A stretch of 34,567 bases of DNA from Curvibacter sp. GWA2_63_95 (GTDB taxonomy: Bacteria; Pseudomonadota; Gammaproteobacteria; Burkholderiales; Burkholderiaceae_C): NCBI GenBank assembly GCA_001795455.1, contig MGPB01000040.1, positions 1 to 34,567 on the forward strand. Reading direction: 5' to 3'. Of this stretch, positions 1 to 8,332 are shown in pieces. The notes beneath the pieces are model-generated. The model was not told the DNA's origin and made no database searches. It worked only from the letters and a program-made list of their open reading frames with translations. A program made the position numbers and the translations under genes. Each line of letters starts with the position of its first letter. The first letter of the stretch is position 1.

Positions 1-139
1 TGCGGGCTCCGTCTCCCAGTGTGTACCCCGTGGCGCCCCAGGCAAAGGCAACGCCTACGCCCATGAACATCAGGCCGGAGAAAAAATCTTTTTGGCTTTG
101 CAGTTTCAAGTGATGGTCCTCGTTGTTGTTCTTGGCCAT
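1..139 (-). CDS. tctB: TctB-family small permease subunit, truncated by window edge
   Basis: Only the first 46 codons are present; the gene runs off the left edge. The protein starts MAKNNNED, is polar for about 17 residues and then enters a hydrophobic segment (FFSGLMFMGVGVAFAWGAT). That layout, with YTLG after the first helix, is typical of TctB, the small membrane subunit of tripartite tricarboxylate transporters, which works with the large TctA permease and a periplasmic binding protein. It lies 113 bp downstream of a DctP-type binding-protein gene on the same strand. No clear ribosome binding site precedes the ATG. Family assignment rests on the N-terminus alone; a DctQ-type TRAP subunit is the main alternative but fits less well. 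Confidence 0.7.
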   Translation of the reverse strand, partial: MAKNNNEDHHLKLQSQKDFFSGLMFMGVGVAFAWGATGYTLGDGAR

Positions 140-252
140 CGCGCAGTGTGCTGTGTGCGCACATGGCGACGGTGTCTTAAACGAACCGCGAAGGTTAGTC
201 ATCACGCCCCCAAGAGGGAACTGTGGTGTTCAACAGCTAGGGTTTACCCGGT

Positions 253-1281
253 CTAGCCGCCGGGCAGGGCCTCGCGCACAGCGCGCAGCCAGGCCGGATC
301 GATGCGCCGCGCCAGGTCGGCATGCACCGGCATCACCGCCGTTTTGAAACGCTGACGCTGCGCGGCGCTGGGACTGTGCACGCGCGCGGCGCCGGTGGCA
401 TGCAAGGCGGCCAGGGCCCGGTCGTTGTGGACATCGGCAATGCTGTTGCCAAACACCAGCGCCTCGTGCAGGGCGTCGTGCAGCAGGGTGCGATCGGCGT
501 TGGGCAGGTTGAGCCAGAAGCGTTGGTGCGTGACCACGGCGTAGCCCAGGTAGCCGTGTTGGGTCAGGCTCAGGTCGTGCTGCACGGCCTGCATGTTCTG
601 GGTCCAGAAATTGGACACCGGGTTTTCGGTGCCATCCACCACGCCGCTTTCCAGTGCGCGTCGGGTTTCGCTGAAGGGCAGGGTGACCGGGCTGGCCCCC
701 AGCGCCCGCATTTGCTGGGCAATCACGCGCGAGGCCTGCACGCGCATGCGCAGGCCCACAAAGTGGGCCGGTTCCAGCAGCGGGCGGTTGGCGCTCATCT
801 GCTTGAAGCCGTTGTCAAAAAATCCCAGGCCCAGCAGGCGCTGTCGGCCCAGGCGGTCCAGCAGGCGTTGCCCCACAGGCCCCTGGGTGAGGCGTCGCAC
901 ATCGGCCACGCTGTCAAACAAAAATGGCAGGTCGAACAGCTCGAACTCAGGAAACCCGATCGGCCCAAACTTGGACAGCGAAGGCGCCACCATGTCGATG
1001 GCGCCCAGCTGCAGGGCCTGCATCTCGTCCTGGTCGCCATAGAGCTGGCCCTGCGGGTAAATCTGTACCCGGATGCGCTGGCCCGTGCGCTCTTCCACCA
1101 GTGTGCGAAAACGTTCCAGCGTCATGCCCTTGGGGGTGTCGGGCGCCACCACATGGGACAAGCGGATGGTGGTGCCCGTCGCCGCGTGCCCGGTCCATGG
1201 CAGGGTGGCCGCTGCGCCCCAGGCCGCACCGCGCAGCCACTGGCGGCGGCGCAGGGGCGGGGGTGTGGCGTGCATGGACAT
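253..1281 (-). CDS. dctP: TRAP-type C4-dicarboxylate/carboxylate substrate-binding protein
   Basis: A 342-residue periplasmic solute receptor of the DctP/TRAP family. The N-terminus has a twin-arginine-like signal (LRRRQWLRGAAWGAAATLPW) ending at about residue 33 (GHAA). The mature part opens with IRLSHVVAPDTPKG and contains the family features YPQGQLYGDQDEMQALQLGA (about 75-95) and GVVDGTENP (about 205-213), the region that helps form the carboxylate site. The ATG at 1281 was chosen because it precedes the signal; a second ATG lies six bases downstream. The gene is divergent from a histidine kinase, an arrangement like dctP with dctSR in Rhodobacter, and is followed by a TctB-type gene rather than dctQM. 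The ligand is probably a small carboxylate, but this cannot be fixed from sequence. Confidence 0.85.
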   Translation of the reverse strand: MSMHATPPPLRRRQWLRGAAWGAAATLPWTGHAATGTTIRLSHVVAPDTPKGMTLERFRTLVEERTGQRIRVQIYPQGQLYGDQDEMQALQLGAIDMVAPSLSKFGPIGFPEFELFDLPFLFDSVADVRRLTQGPVGQRLLDRLGRQRLLGLGFFDNGFKQMSANRPLLEPAHFVGLRMRVQASRVIAQQMRALGASPVTLPFSETRRALESGVVDGTENPVSNFWTQNMQAVQHDLSLTQHGYLGYAVVTHQRFWLNLPNADRTLLHDALHEALVFGNSIADVHNDRALAALHATGAARVHSPSAAQRQRFKTAVMPVHADLARRIDPAWLRAVREALPGG

Positions 1282-1316
1282 GCTCGTTATTATGCGAGTG
1301 CCCCCAGCCCGCCACC
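1282..1316. promoter_or_regulatory. 35-bp divergent intergenic region between dctP and the histidine kinase
   Basis: Only 35 bases separate the two divergent start codons. They hold one AT-rich core flanked by short inverted arms (CTCG-N8-CGAG, 1284-1299). The core reads TATTAT rightward and CATAAT leftward, so one box could serve as -10 in either direction. No convincing -35 hexamer is visible on either side. If the leftward box is used, the dctP transcript would start at or very near its ATG. Seen directly: spacing and symmetry. Promoter function is inferred. Confidence 0.35.
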
Positions 1317-3275
1317 ATGCCCGATCGCACCCCGGACCCTTCTTTCGACTTCGCCCTGCTGCGCCACGCCGAGCGTGCGGGCGCGGTGCGTGGCCGTTGG
1401 CCAGGGGTCTGGTTGCTGGGGTTTTTGGCGCTAGTGGTGGCCTCGGTGGCGGCGCTGCTGCTCTACCTGCAGCACTTCGAGGCCGAGGAGGATGCGCGCC
1501 GCCAGGCCGCCGATGCGCAGTGGCTGGAGCAGAGCGTGCAGTTCCATTTTCGGCGGCTTGAAGACGACTTGCGCACCGCTGCCCGCCAAATGAACGAGGT
1601 GCAAGGCGGGCTGTTGTGGCGTGAGCCCGGTGTGCTGCTGGACCAGGGCTGGGTGGGCGCCGCACAGACCCCTGTGCCCGCGCGCTGGCAGCTGGACGAA
1701 GCTACCCACGCACAAAACGCCCAGGCTTTGGCCACCATGCACTCCACCACCAAGGGCCTGCGCCGTTCGGCCTACGCAGGTCCCATGGTGCAATTGGATG
1801 GCGCCTTGACCGACACCGTGTGGTTGGGCGTGCCCTATTTTGAGCGGGGCCAGTTTGTGGGCAACTACGTGGCTGCACTGTCCTTGAACCAGGCGGTTGC
1901 CGCCTTGGTGCCCGAATGGTTTGCCAAGGACCATGTGGTGCGCCTGGTGCTGGACGAGGGGGAGGTGCCGCCGGTGCGCACGGGTGCCTTGCTGCCTTTT
2001 CGTGCCGCCATGAATTTGGCGGGGTCTGATGTGTTTCTGGAGGTCACCCCGGTGCAGGAGCGGCCCGCCACCGTGCCACGCCTGTTTTTGTTGGTGGCCA
2101 TGGTGTTCTTGGGCGGCATGCTGGTGAGTCTGTGGGCGCTGCGCCGCGACATCGTCAAACGCCAGCAGGTGCAGGCCCGCCTGGAGGCCGAGGTGGCTTT
2201 GCGCACCGCCATGGAAAACTCGGTCACCATCGGCTTGCGTGCCTGGGACCTGGGCGGCAAAGTGCTGTATGTGAACGAGGCCTTTTGCCGCATGGTGGGC
2301 TATTCGGCGCAAGAGCTGGTGGGCGAGTCCGCCCCCATGCCGTATTGGCCTCAGGACCAGACCCAGGGGCTGCAGCAGGTGCATGACGACATCCTGGCCC
2401 AGGGCACCCAGCAGCAGGGTGTCGAGGTGCAGTTTCAACACCGCAGTGGCAAGCTGGTGGATGTGCTCATTCATGAAGCCCCGCTGCACACCGCCGATGG
2501 CATCCACATGGGATGGATGAGTTCGGTGCTGGACATCAGTGAACGCAAGCGTGCCCAGCGCCTGGCGGCCCAGCAGCAGGAGCGCCTGGAAGCGACGGGC
2601 CGGCTTGTGGCGGTGGGCGAAGTGGCCTCCACGCTGGCCCATGAGCTCAACCAGCCACTGGGTGCGCTCAGCAGCTTTGCCACCGGGCTGCTGAACCGTT
2701 TGCACGCGGGCAGTATCAGCCCACACGACACCGTACCCGTGGTCAACCGCATCGCGGTATTGGCCGAGAAGGCGGGGCGCATCATCCAGCGTGTGAATGC
2801 GATTGCGCGGCGGCGAGAAATTTCCTTGCAGCGCCTGGACATGGTGGCCGTGTTGCAGCGTGTGGTGCCCCAGGGGGTGGAGTCGGTGGGCCCGGTCTGG
2901 ATTGCGGCTGACGAACTGCTGCTGGAGCATCTGGTCAACAACCTGGTGGGCAACGCCCAGGAATCGGCGGCCCAAGCCGCGGCACCCGCCCTGGTGCAGG
3001 TGCGGGTGCATGCCGATGCGGCCCGCCAGGTGGCGGTGTTGTGTGTGGCCGACTCGGGTGCCGGCGTACACGAGGAGGACCGCGAGCACGTCTTTGAAGC
3101 GTTTTACAGCACCAAGGACGGCGGCATGGGCATGGGCCTGGCGATTTGTCGATCCATCGTGGAGGCCCACCACGGCCAGATCACGGTGGACCGCGACCCC
3201 CTGCTGGGTGGGGCCCGTTTCACCGTGGAGCTGCCCCTGGCGGCACAATACGAACCCGAAGCCGACACCCCATGA
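1317..3275 (+). CDS. Membrane PAS-domain sensor histidine kinase (DctS/DctB-like)
   Basis: A 652-residue two-component sensor. A first membrane helix (about 28-50) and a second (about 255-277) bracket an extracytoplasmic sensor domain of about 200 residues. A PAS domain follows (about 295-405, ending DISERKRAQ), then a HisKA helix with phospho-acceptor H442 in AHELNQP, and an HATPase domain with N-box (NNLVGNAQES, about 540), G1 box (DSGAG) and G2 box (GMGMGLAI). The ATG at 1317 starts the first plausible N-terminus; upstream frame is antisense to dctP. Its stop overlaps the response regulator start (ATGA), so they are co-translated. Divergence from dctP suggests it senses a carboxylate or the loaded binding protein and controls uptake, as DctS does; that role is inferred. 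Confidence 0.88.
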   Translation: MPDRTPDPSFDFALLRHAERAGAVRGRWPGVWLLGFLALVVASVAALLLYLQHFEAEEDARRQAADAQWLEQSVQFHFRRLEDDLRTAARQMNEVQGGLLWREPGVLLDQGWVGAAQTPVPARWQLDEATHAQNAQALATMHSTTKGLRRSAYAGPMVQLDGALTDTVWLGVPYFERGQFVGNYVAALSLNQAVAALVPEWFAKDHVVRLVLDEGEVPPVRTGALLPFRAAMNLAGSDVFLEVTPVQERPATVPRLFLLVAMVFLGGMLVSLWALRRDIVKRQQVQARLEAEVALRTAMENSVTIGLRAWDLGGKVLYVNEAFCRMVGYSAQELVGESAPMPYWPQDQTQGLQQVHDDILAQGTQQQGVEVQFQHRSGKLVDVLIHEAPLHTADGIHMGWMSSVLDISERKRAQRLAAQQQERLEATGRLVAVGEVASTLAHELNQPLGALSSFATGLLNRLHAGSISPHDTVPVVNRIAVLAEKAGRIIQRVNAIARRREISLQRLDMVAVLQRVVPQGVESVGPVWIAADELLLEHLVNNLVGNAQESAAQAAAPALVQVRVHADAARQVAVLCVADSGAGVHEEDREHVFEAFYSTKDGGMGMGLAICRSIVEAHHGQITVDRDPLLGGARFTVELPLAAQYEPEADTP

Positions 3276-3907
3276 CCCGCGCAGCCATCCACATCGTTGA
3301 CGACGACCCCGACATGCGGGATGGCTTGGCGTGGCTGTTTGACTCGCGGGGCCACCAAGCCACCACCTGGGATGGTGGCCCCCCGTTTCTGGAAGCTGCC
3401 AAGGCCCTGCACGGCCAGTGGCCGCAGGCGGTGGTGGTGTTGGACATCCGCATGGTCCCCATGACCGGACTGCAGGTGTTCGAGCAGCTCAAAGCAATGG
3501 CCTGTCCCTGGCCGGTGCTGTTCCTCACCGGCAATGGGGACGTGGGCATGGCCGTGGCCGCCGTCAAAAACGGCGCCTGGGACTTTCTGGAAAAACCGTT
3601 CCAAGACAACGTGCTGGTGGACCGGGTGGAACAGGCCGTGGCCGCCGCCGCCGCCGATGGCGATGCCAACCAGGAGGCGCACCGCCTGCGTTATGCACTG
3701 GCCTCGCTGAGCCCGCGCGAGCGCGAAGTGCTGGACCAGCTGATCCTGGGCCACTACAACAAGAACATTGCCGACCACCTCGGCATCACCCAGCGCACGG
3801 TGGAGTTCCACCGCGCCAATATCTTCGAAAAGATGGGGGTGAGTTCGGCCATCGAACTGGCCCACAAACTCGGCCGGCTGCAGCCCATCGTCAAACCGCA
3901 AGCCTAG
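3272..3907 (+). CDS. FixJ/DctR-like response regulator with LuxR-type HTH
   Basis: A 211-residue response regulator: receiver domain (1 to about 120) and LuxR/FixJ-type DNA-binding domain (about 148-205). The acidic pocket is D10-D12, the phospho-acceptor is D58 (VVLDIRM), and the switch residues T86 and K108 (EKPF) are present. The output domain has the usual LSPREREVL start and TQRTVEFHR recognition helix. It overlaps the kinase by 4 bp and is its obvious partner. Targets probably include the divergent dctP-tctB genes (inferred from context). Confidence 0.9.
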   Translation: MTRAAIHIVDDDPDMRDGLAWLFDSRGHQATTWDGGPPFLEAAKALHGQWPQAVVVLDIRMVPMTGLQVFEQLKAMACPWPVLFLTGNGDVGMAVAAVKNGAWDFLEKPFQDNVLVDRVEQAVAAAAADGDANQEAHRLRYALASLSPREREVLDQLILGHYNKNIADHLGITQRTVEFHRANIFEKMGVSSAIELAHKLGRLQPIVKPQA

Positions 3908-3979
3908 ACTGCGGTGGCGGTCCCCGTACAAACCCCAGTGGTGTGTGTGGCACGGAACTGGCTAGTATCGAACCGTAAC

Positions 3980-3995
3980 TTGACCAATTGGTTAG
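3980..3995. promoter_or_regulatory. RutR-like operator upstream of the ABC importer operon
   Basis: The sequence TTGACCAATTGGTTAG closely matches the E. coli RutR palindrome TTGACCA-N2-TGGTCAA as I recall it: left arm 7/7, right arm 5/7. It sits 67 bp upstream of the ATPase start codon. The operon ends with a TetR regulator resembling RutR, so autoregulation with uracil/thymine-type effectors is likely. A possible -10 (TAGTAT, 3963-3968) lies just upstream, which would put the operator near the transcription start. Binding is inferred from the match. Confidence 0.6.
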
Positions 3996-4062
3996 GTTGT
4001 GAGCGATGAACTGGTGGCTGTGTTCCATTTTGGTGCGGCCATGACCCTAGCACCGAGCGTCA

Positions 4063-4890
4063 ATGAACCATTCCGAAGCACTCAATGGGCAGCTTGCCCC
4101 TCCATCCGCTGGCACGCCAGCGCGCAAAGCCGTGGAGGTGCGCAATGCCAGCGTGGTCTACCAAACGGCCGACACCCCCGTCCATGCCCTGAGCGACATT
4201 TGCCTGGATTTTCACGAAGGTGAATTTGTCTCGCTGATCGGCCCCAGCGGCTGCGGCAAGACCACCCTGATGCGGGTGATTGCCGACCTGGAACACATCA
4301 GCGCTGGCGAGGTACTGGTCAACGGCGTGAGCCCGCACGATGCACGTCTGGCGCGGGCCTATGGGTATGTCTTCCAGGCGCCCGCCCTGTTCCCCTGGCG
4401 CAACGTGTTGGCCAACGTGACGCTGCCGCTGCAGATCCAGGGCAAAGGCAAGGCCGATGCCAAACGCATCGCCATGGAACACCTGGAGCGTGTGGGCCTC
4501 AAGGGTTTTGAAGGCAAGTACCCCTGGCAGCTTTCGGGCGGCATGCAGCAGCGGGTATCGATTGCGCGCGCGCTGTCCTTCGAGCCCAAGATCCTGATGA
4601 TGGACGAGCCTTTTGGTGCGCTGGACGAAATCACGCGCGACCGGCTCAACGAACAGTTGCAGCAGCTCTGGCAGCGCGAGCGCCGCACCGTGGTGTTTGT
4701 GACCCACAGCATTGCCGAGGCGGTCTACTTGTCCACCAAGATTGTGGTCATGTCGCCGCGCCCCGGGCGTATCGTCAAAGTGATTGACTCACCGCTGCCC
4801 GATGCGCGCCACCTGGGCCTGCGCGACACACCCGAGTTCATGGCGCTGGCCCATGAAGTGCGCGAGGCACTTGCCGATGGCCACCACTAA
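4063..4890 (+). CDS. ABC transporter ATP-binding protein (nitrate/sulfonate/pyrimidine-type)
   Basis: A 275-residue cytoplasmic ATPase of the NitT/TauT/ThiZ subfamily that powers import through the two permeases encoded next. Walker A is GPSGCGKTT (60-68), the Q-loop is VFQAPALFPW, the signature is LSGGMQQR (157-164), Walker B is [13 protein letters not shown] (177-189) and the switch histidine is in VFVTHS (about 212-217). It opens a five-gene cluster with a RutR-like operator upstream and a RutR-like regulator at the end. The last 14 bp overlap the first permease gene. The substrate is inferred to be a pyrimidine or hydroxymethylpyrimidine-like compound; nitrate, taurine and sulfonate systems share the same ATPase type. 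Confidence 0.88.
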   Translation: MNHSEALNGQLAPPSAGTPARKAVEVRNASVVYQTADTPVHALSDICLDFHEGEFVSLIGPSGCGKTTLMRVIADLEHISAGEVLVNGVSPHDARLARAYGYVFQAPALFPWRNVLANVTLPLQIQGKGKADAKRIAMEHLERVGLKGFEGKYPWQLSGGMQQRVSIARALSFEPKILMMDEPFGALDEITRDRLNEQLQQLWQRERRTVVFVTHSIAEAVYLSTKIVVMSPRPGRIVKVIDSPLPDARHLGLRDTPEFMALAHEVREALADGHH

Positions 4891-5770
4891 AACACTGCCC
4901 CAGCGCATCGTCCACGACTGGCTGCCGGTCACCGTCGTGCTGCTGGTGGTCGTGCTGGCTTGGTACGGTGCCGCCTGGGCCCTGAATGCGCCCGGCGCGA
5001 TCGAGCGTGTCCTGGACGAGGAAGCTGGCTACACGCAGCGGGAACTGTTCGAAGCGACCATGACCATGGAGCGCCCGTTGATGCCTGCGCCGCACCAGGT
5101 GGCCATGGACTTCTACGAGAGCCTGACCGAGTGGCCTGTGGACTCCCCGCGCAACCTGATTTACCACGTCATCGTCACCGGCCAGTCCACCTTGCTGGGC
5201 TTTGTGTTGGGCACGGCGCTGGGCTTGTTGCTGTCGGTGCTGATCGTGCACAGCCGCACGCTGGACAAAGCACTGCTGCCCTGGATCGTGGCTTCACAGA
5301 CCGTACCCGTGCTGGCGATTGCGCCCATCGTGCTGGTGGTGCTGGGCAGCCTGGGTTTTTCGGGCACGGCGCCCAAGGCCTTCATTGCCATGTACCTCTG
5401 TTTCTTTCCGGTCACCGTGGCCATGGTGCAAGGCCTGCGCTCGCCGCAAAAAATTGAGACCGAGATGATGCACACCTACGCTGCATCGCGCTGGCAGTCG
5501 CTGTGGCTGTTGCGCTTGCCGGCGGCCTTGCCCTTCCTCTTCCCCGCATTGCGCGTGGGTGTGGCGGCCGGGCTGGTGGGTGCCATGGTGGCGGAGCTGC
5601 CCACCGGTGCACAAGCCGGTTTGGGGGCGCGCCTGCTCACCGGGTCTTATTACGGGCAAACCACCCAAATCTGGTCGGCCTTGGTGATGTCGGCGCTGCT
5701 GGGCCTGGCGCTCACCGGCATGGTGGCTGTGGTCGAGCGCCTGGTGCTGCGCAGCCGGGGGGGCGTATGA
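4877..5770 (+). CDS. ABC transporter permease, first of two
   Basis: A 297-residue inner-membrane permease of the binding-protein-dependent type. One helix lies near the N-terminus (about 12-35). A periplasmic stretch follows, then a core of about five helices carrying the cytoplasmic coupling loop (MMHTYAASRWQSLWLLRLP, about 195-215). The ATG at 4877 overlaps the ATPase by 14 bp, which supports translational coupling; longer in-frame starts lie wholly inside the ATPase. Its stop overlaps the second permease start as ATGA. With the next gene it should form the heterodimeric channel. Confidence 0.85.
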   Translation: MATTKTLPQRIVHDWLPVTVVLLVVVLAWYGAAWALNAPGAIERVLDEEAGYTQRELFEATMTMERPLMPAPHQVAMDFYESLTEWPVDSPRNLIYHVIVTGQSTLLGFVLGTALGLLLSVLIVHSRTLDKALLPWIVASQTVPVLAIAPIVLVVLGSLGFSGTAPKAFIAMYLCFFPVTVAMVQGLRSPQKIETEMMHTYAASRWQSLWLLRLPAALPFLFPALRVGVAAGLVGAMVAELPTGAQAGLGARLLTGSYYGQTTQIWSALVMSALLGLALTGMVAVVERLVLRSRGGV

Positions 5771-6630
5771 CAGAAGGGATGACTCCGATGTGGTTCTGGC
5801 CCGGCATGCTGCTCTTGGCCTTGGTGGCGGGCTACAGCGTCTACCGCATGGCCGCCGTCAACGGCAGCCGCTGGGTGGGCATGGCTACGGCCGCATTGTT
5901 TGGTGCCTGGGTGCTGGTGTTCTGGGAGATTTTGGTGCGCGCGCTCGATGTGCCGCGTGTGCTGTTGCCCGCCCCCAGCTTGGTGATCGGGTCGATGGGC
6001 GACCACGCGCCCAAGCTCTGGGGCGACTTTGTGCAGACCGTGGGCAAGGCCGTGTTGATTGGCTGGGCGCTGGGCTGCGGCCTGGGCTTTGCCGTGGCGG
6101 TGGCCATTGACCGCATGCCGTTTTTGCAGCGCGGCCTGCTGCCCGTGGCATCGCTCACCAGCGCCATCCCCTTGGTGGGCGTGGCGCCGATTGCGGTCAT
6201 GTGGTTTGGCTTTGAGTGGCCATCCAAAGCCGCTGTGGTGGTGCTCATGACCTTCTTCCCCATGCTGGTGTCCACCCTGGCGGGCCTGCAGGCCGCGGGC
6301 AAGTTGGAGCGCGAGCTGATGTACAGCTACGCCGCCAGTTACCCGCGCACCTTGTTGGCACTGCGTTTGCCCGCGGCGCTGCCCTTCATCTTTGGCGCGC
6401 TCAAGGTCAACGCCACGCTGGCCCTCATTGGCGCCATCGTCGCCGAGTTTTTTGGTTCGCCCACATCGGGCCTGGGTTTTCGCATCAGCACCGAGGCCGC
6501 GCGCATGAACATGCCGCTGGTCTGGGGCGCGATTGTGGTGGCGGCGGTAACCGGATCGGTGGCCTACGCCTTGCTAGTTGCATTGGAGCGCCGCGCGGCG
6601 TTCTGGCATCCCTCAGTGCGCGAAGGGTGA
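5767..6630 (+). CDS. ABC transporter permease, second of two
   Basis: A 287-residue permease homologous to the preceding one. The coupling loop is ELMYSYAASYPRTLLALRLP (about 180-199), clearly parallel to the first permease. About six to seven hydrophobic segments are visible, starting with WFWPGMLLLALVAG. The start at 5767 overlaps the previous stop (ATGA). A 54-bp gap with a good Shine-Dalgarno sequence separates it from the binding-protein gene. Having two different permeases in one importer is usual for ThiX-like pyrimidine systems, less so for TauC/SsuC systems, which use one. Confidence 0.85.
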   Translation: MTEGMTPMWFWPGMLLLALVAGYSVYRMAAVNGSRWVGMATAALFGAWVLVFWEILVRALDVPRVLLPAPSLVIGSMGDHAPKLWGDFVQTVGKAVLIGWALGCGLGFAVAVAIDRMPFLQRGLLPVASLTSAIPLVGVAPIAVMWFGFEWPSKAAVVVLMTFFPMLVSTLAGLQAAGKLERELMYSYAASYPRTLLALRLPAALPFIFGALKVNATLALIGAIVAEFFGSPTSGLGFRISTEAARMNMPLVWGAIVVAAVTGSVAYALLVALERRAAFWHPSVREG

Positions 6631-6684
6631 GCCCGCGCTAGGTCCGTGTTGCGTTTTTCCATTAACCCGTAGAAGGAGCTTTCC

Positions 6685-7689
6685 ATGATTCGTTCTTCCC
6701 AGTTCACCAAGGGCCTGCTGGCCCTGGCGATGGCTGCCGCTGGCTTTGGTGCCATGGCGGCAGACAAAGTGACAGTGCAGCTCAAGTGGGTGCCACAAGC
6801 CCAGTTTGCCGGCTACTACATGGCCGCGGCAAAAGGCTTCTACAAAGACGCCGGCCTGGACGTGACCATCAAACCCGGTGGCCCTGACATTGCCCCCACC
6901 CAAGTGATTGCCGGCAAGCAGGCCGACATCGTGGTGGACTGGATGCCCTCGGCCTTGGCCGCGCGTGAAGCCGGCGTGCCCCTGGTCAACGTGGCCCAGG
7001 TGTTCAACCAGTCCGGCCTGATGCTGACCTGCAAAAAAGCCAGCGGCGTAGCCAGCCCCAAAGACTTCAAGGGCAAGACCCTGGGCGTCTGGTACGGCGG
7101 CAACGAATACCCCTTCCTCAACTGGATGGGCAAACTCGGCCTGAAGACCGACTCCGACATCAAGATCCTCAAGCAAGGCTTCAACGTCGACCCGCTGCTG
7201 CAAAACCAGGCAGCCTGTATTTCCACCATGATCTACAACGAATACTGGCAAGTGGTGGACGCCGGTGTGAAGGAAAAAGACCTGGTCACCTTCTTCTATG
7301 AAAAAGAAGGCGTGGCTACCCTGGAAGACGGCCTGTACGTGCTGGAGTCCAACCTCAAAGACCCCGCCTTTGTGGAGCGCATGGGCAAGTTCCTGAAAGC
7401 CACGCTCAAGGGTTGGGACGCTGCCGTCAAAGACCCTGAAGGTGCCGCCAAGGCCGTGGTTGCTGCCGACACCTCGGGCAGCGCCAGCATGAAAGTGCAA
7501 AAGCGCCAGATGGAAAACGTCGCCAAGCTGATCACCAACGCTGGCACCAAGAAGATTGGTTACCTGGAACCTGCCGCCTATGAGCGCACCGTCAAGGTGT
7601 TGCTGGCCGGTGGCAGCGACCCCGTGATCAAGAAAGACCCGGGCAAGGCTGCGTATTCCCACGCCATCTGGGAAGCGGCACAGAAGTAA
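6685..7689 (+). CDS. NMT1/THI5-like ABC substrate-binding protein
   Basis: A 334-residue periplasmic binding protein with a typical Sec signal (MIRSSQFTKGLLALAMAAAG, cleavage after about residue 25, AMAA). The mature chain begins VTVQLKWVPQAQFAGYYMA, characteristic of the NMT1/THI5-like fold used by ThiY and related pyrimidine-precursor receptors. A GPDIAPTQVIAGKQADI stretch and W-Y-GGNEYPF follow. AAGGAG lies 7 bp before the ATG. It should deliver ligand to the two permeases upstream. The RutR-like regulator immediately downstream points to a pyrimidine ligand, but formylaminopyrimidine, hydroxymethylpyrimidine and uracil-like compounds cannot be told apart here. Confidence 0.85.
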   Translation: MIRSSQFTKGLLALAMAAAGFGAMAADKVTVQLKWVPQAQFAGYYMAAAKGFYKDAGLDVTIKPGGPDIAPTQVIAGKQADIVVDWMPSALAAREAGVPLVNVAQVFNQSGLMLTCKKASGVASPKDFKGKTLGVWYGGNEYPFLNWMGKLGLKTDSDIKILKQGFNVDPLLQNQAACISTMIYNEYWQVVDAGVKEKDLVTFFYEKEGVATLEDGLYVLESNLKDPAFVERMGKFLKATLKGWDAAVKDPEGAAKAVVAADTSGSASMKVQKRQMENVAKLITNAGTKKIGYLEPAAYERTVKVLLAGGSDPVIKKDPGKAAYSHAIWEAAQK

Positions 7690-7705
7690 CTGAATAATCG
7701 GTGGC

Positions 7706-8332
7706 ATGAACCACGTCGCCGATGCTCCCAAGGGCCTCATTCGCCAGGCGAATGAGGCCCTGATACTTTCTGCCGCCGAGAAGGTGTTTGCGCGCGCCGG
7801 TTTCGGCGGCGCCACCATGGCCGCCATCGCCGAAGCCAGTGGCCTGCCCAAGGCCAACCTGCACTACTACTTTGGCAGCAAGGACGTGCTCTACCGCGAA
7901 GTGCTGGCCCGCATCCTCAACGACTGGCTGGTGCCCACCCACGGCATCACCGTCGACGCCGACCCCAAGACGGCCCTCACCCAATACATCCGCGACAAGA
8001 TGGAGCTGTCGGCCCAGCGGCCCGATGGCTCCAAGGTCTTTGCCAACGAACTGCTGCACGGCGCCCCCGTGGTCAAGGGCTTGCTGGCCAAGGAACTGCG
8101 CACCCTGCTGCTGGAAAAAGCCGCCGTGGTGCAAGCCTGGGTCGACGCCAAACGCATGGCCAAGGTGGACGGCATGCATCTGTTCTTCACCATCTGGGCC
8201 GCCACCCAGACCTACGCCGACTTCGACGTGCAAATCTGCGCCGTGCTGGAGCAAGACGCGCTCACCCGCGCAGACTTTGACCGTGCCACCGAACACGTGG
8301 TGTCGCTGATTCTGCGCGGCTGCGGTTTATAA
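7706..8332 (+). CDS. TetR-family regulator, RutR-like
   Basis: A 208-residue TetR repressor. The HTH lies at about residues 36-57 (AAIAEASGLPKANLHYYFGS), and the C-terminal ligand domain has the FANELLHGAP segment seen in RutR, the pyrimidine-sensing regulator. It begins 16 bp after the binding-protein gene and so belongs to the same operon. A RutR-like operator stands at the head of the operon, so it probably represses its own cluster and is released by a pyrimidine. Codons 9-19 are part of a perfect 14-bp inverted repeat (separate entry), which may lower its expression relative to the binding protein. Confidence 0.8.
   Translation: MNHVADAPKGLIRQANEALILSAAEKVFARAGFGGATMAAIAEASGLPKANLHYYFGSKDVLYREVLARILNDWLVPTHGITVDADPKTALTQYIRDKMELSAQRPDGSKVFANELLHGAPVVKGLLAKELRTLLLEKAAVVQAWVDAKRMAKVDGMHLFFTIWAATQTYADFDVQICAVLEQDALTRADFDRATEHVVSLILRGCGL
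7731..7761 (+). other. Perfect 14-bp inverted repeat inside the start of tetR
   Basis: AGGGCCTCATTCGC (7731-7744) is followed by the 3-base loop CAG and by its exact reverse complement (7748-7761). The RNA hairpin would be very stable and starts 42 bp after the binding-protein stop codon, within codons 9-19 of tetR. There is no T-run after it, so it is not a standard intrinsic terminator. It could protect the 3' end of the binding-protein message or attenuate tetR. Seen directly: the repeat. Function is inferred. Confidence 0.6.

Noticed and set aside
1431..3248. 605-codon minus-strand frame opposite the histidine kinase
   Set aside because: Shadow of the kinase frame; low-complexity His/Gln-rich translation and no recognisable motif or start signal.
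3908..3979. Intrinsic terminator after the response regulator
   Set aside because: No GC stem followed by a T-run could be found in this stretch.
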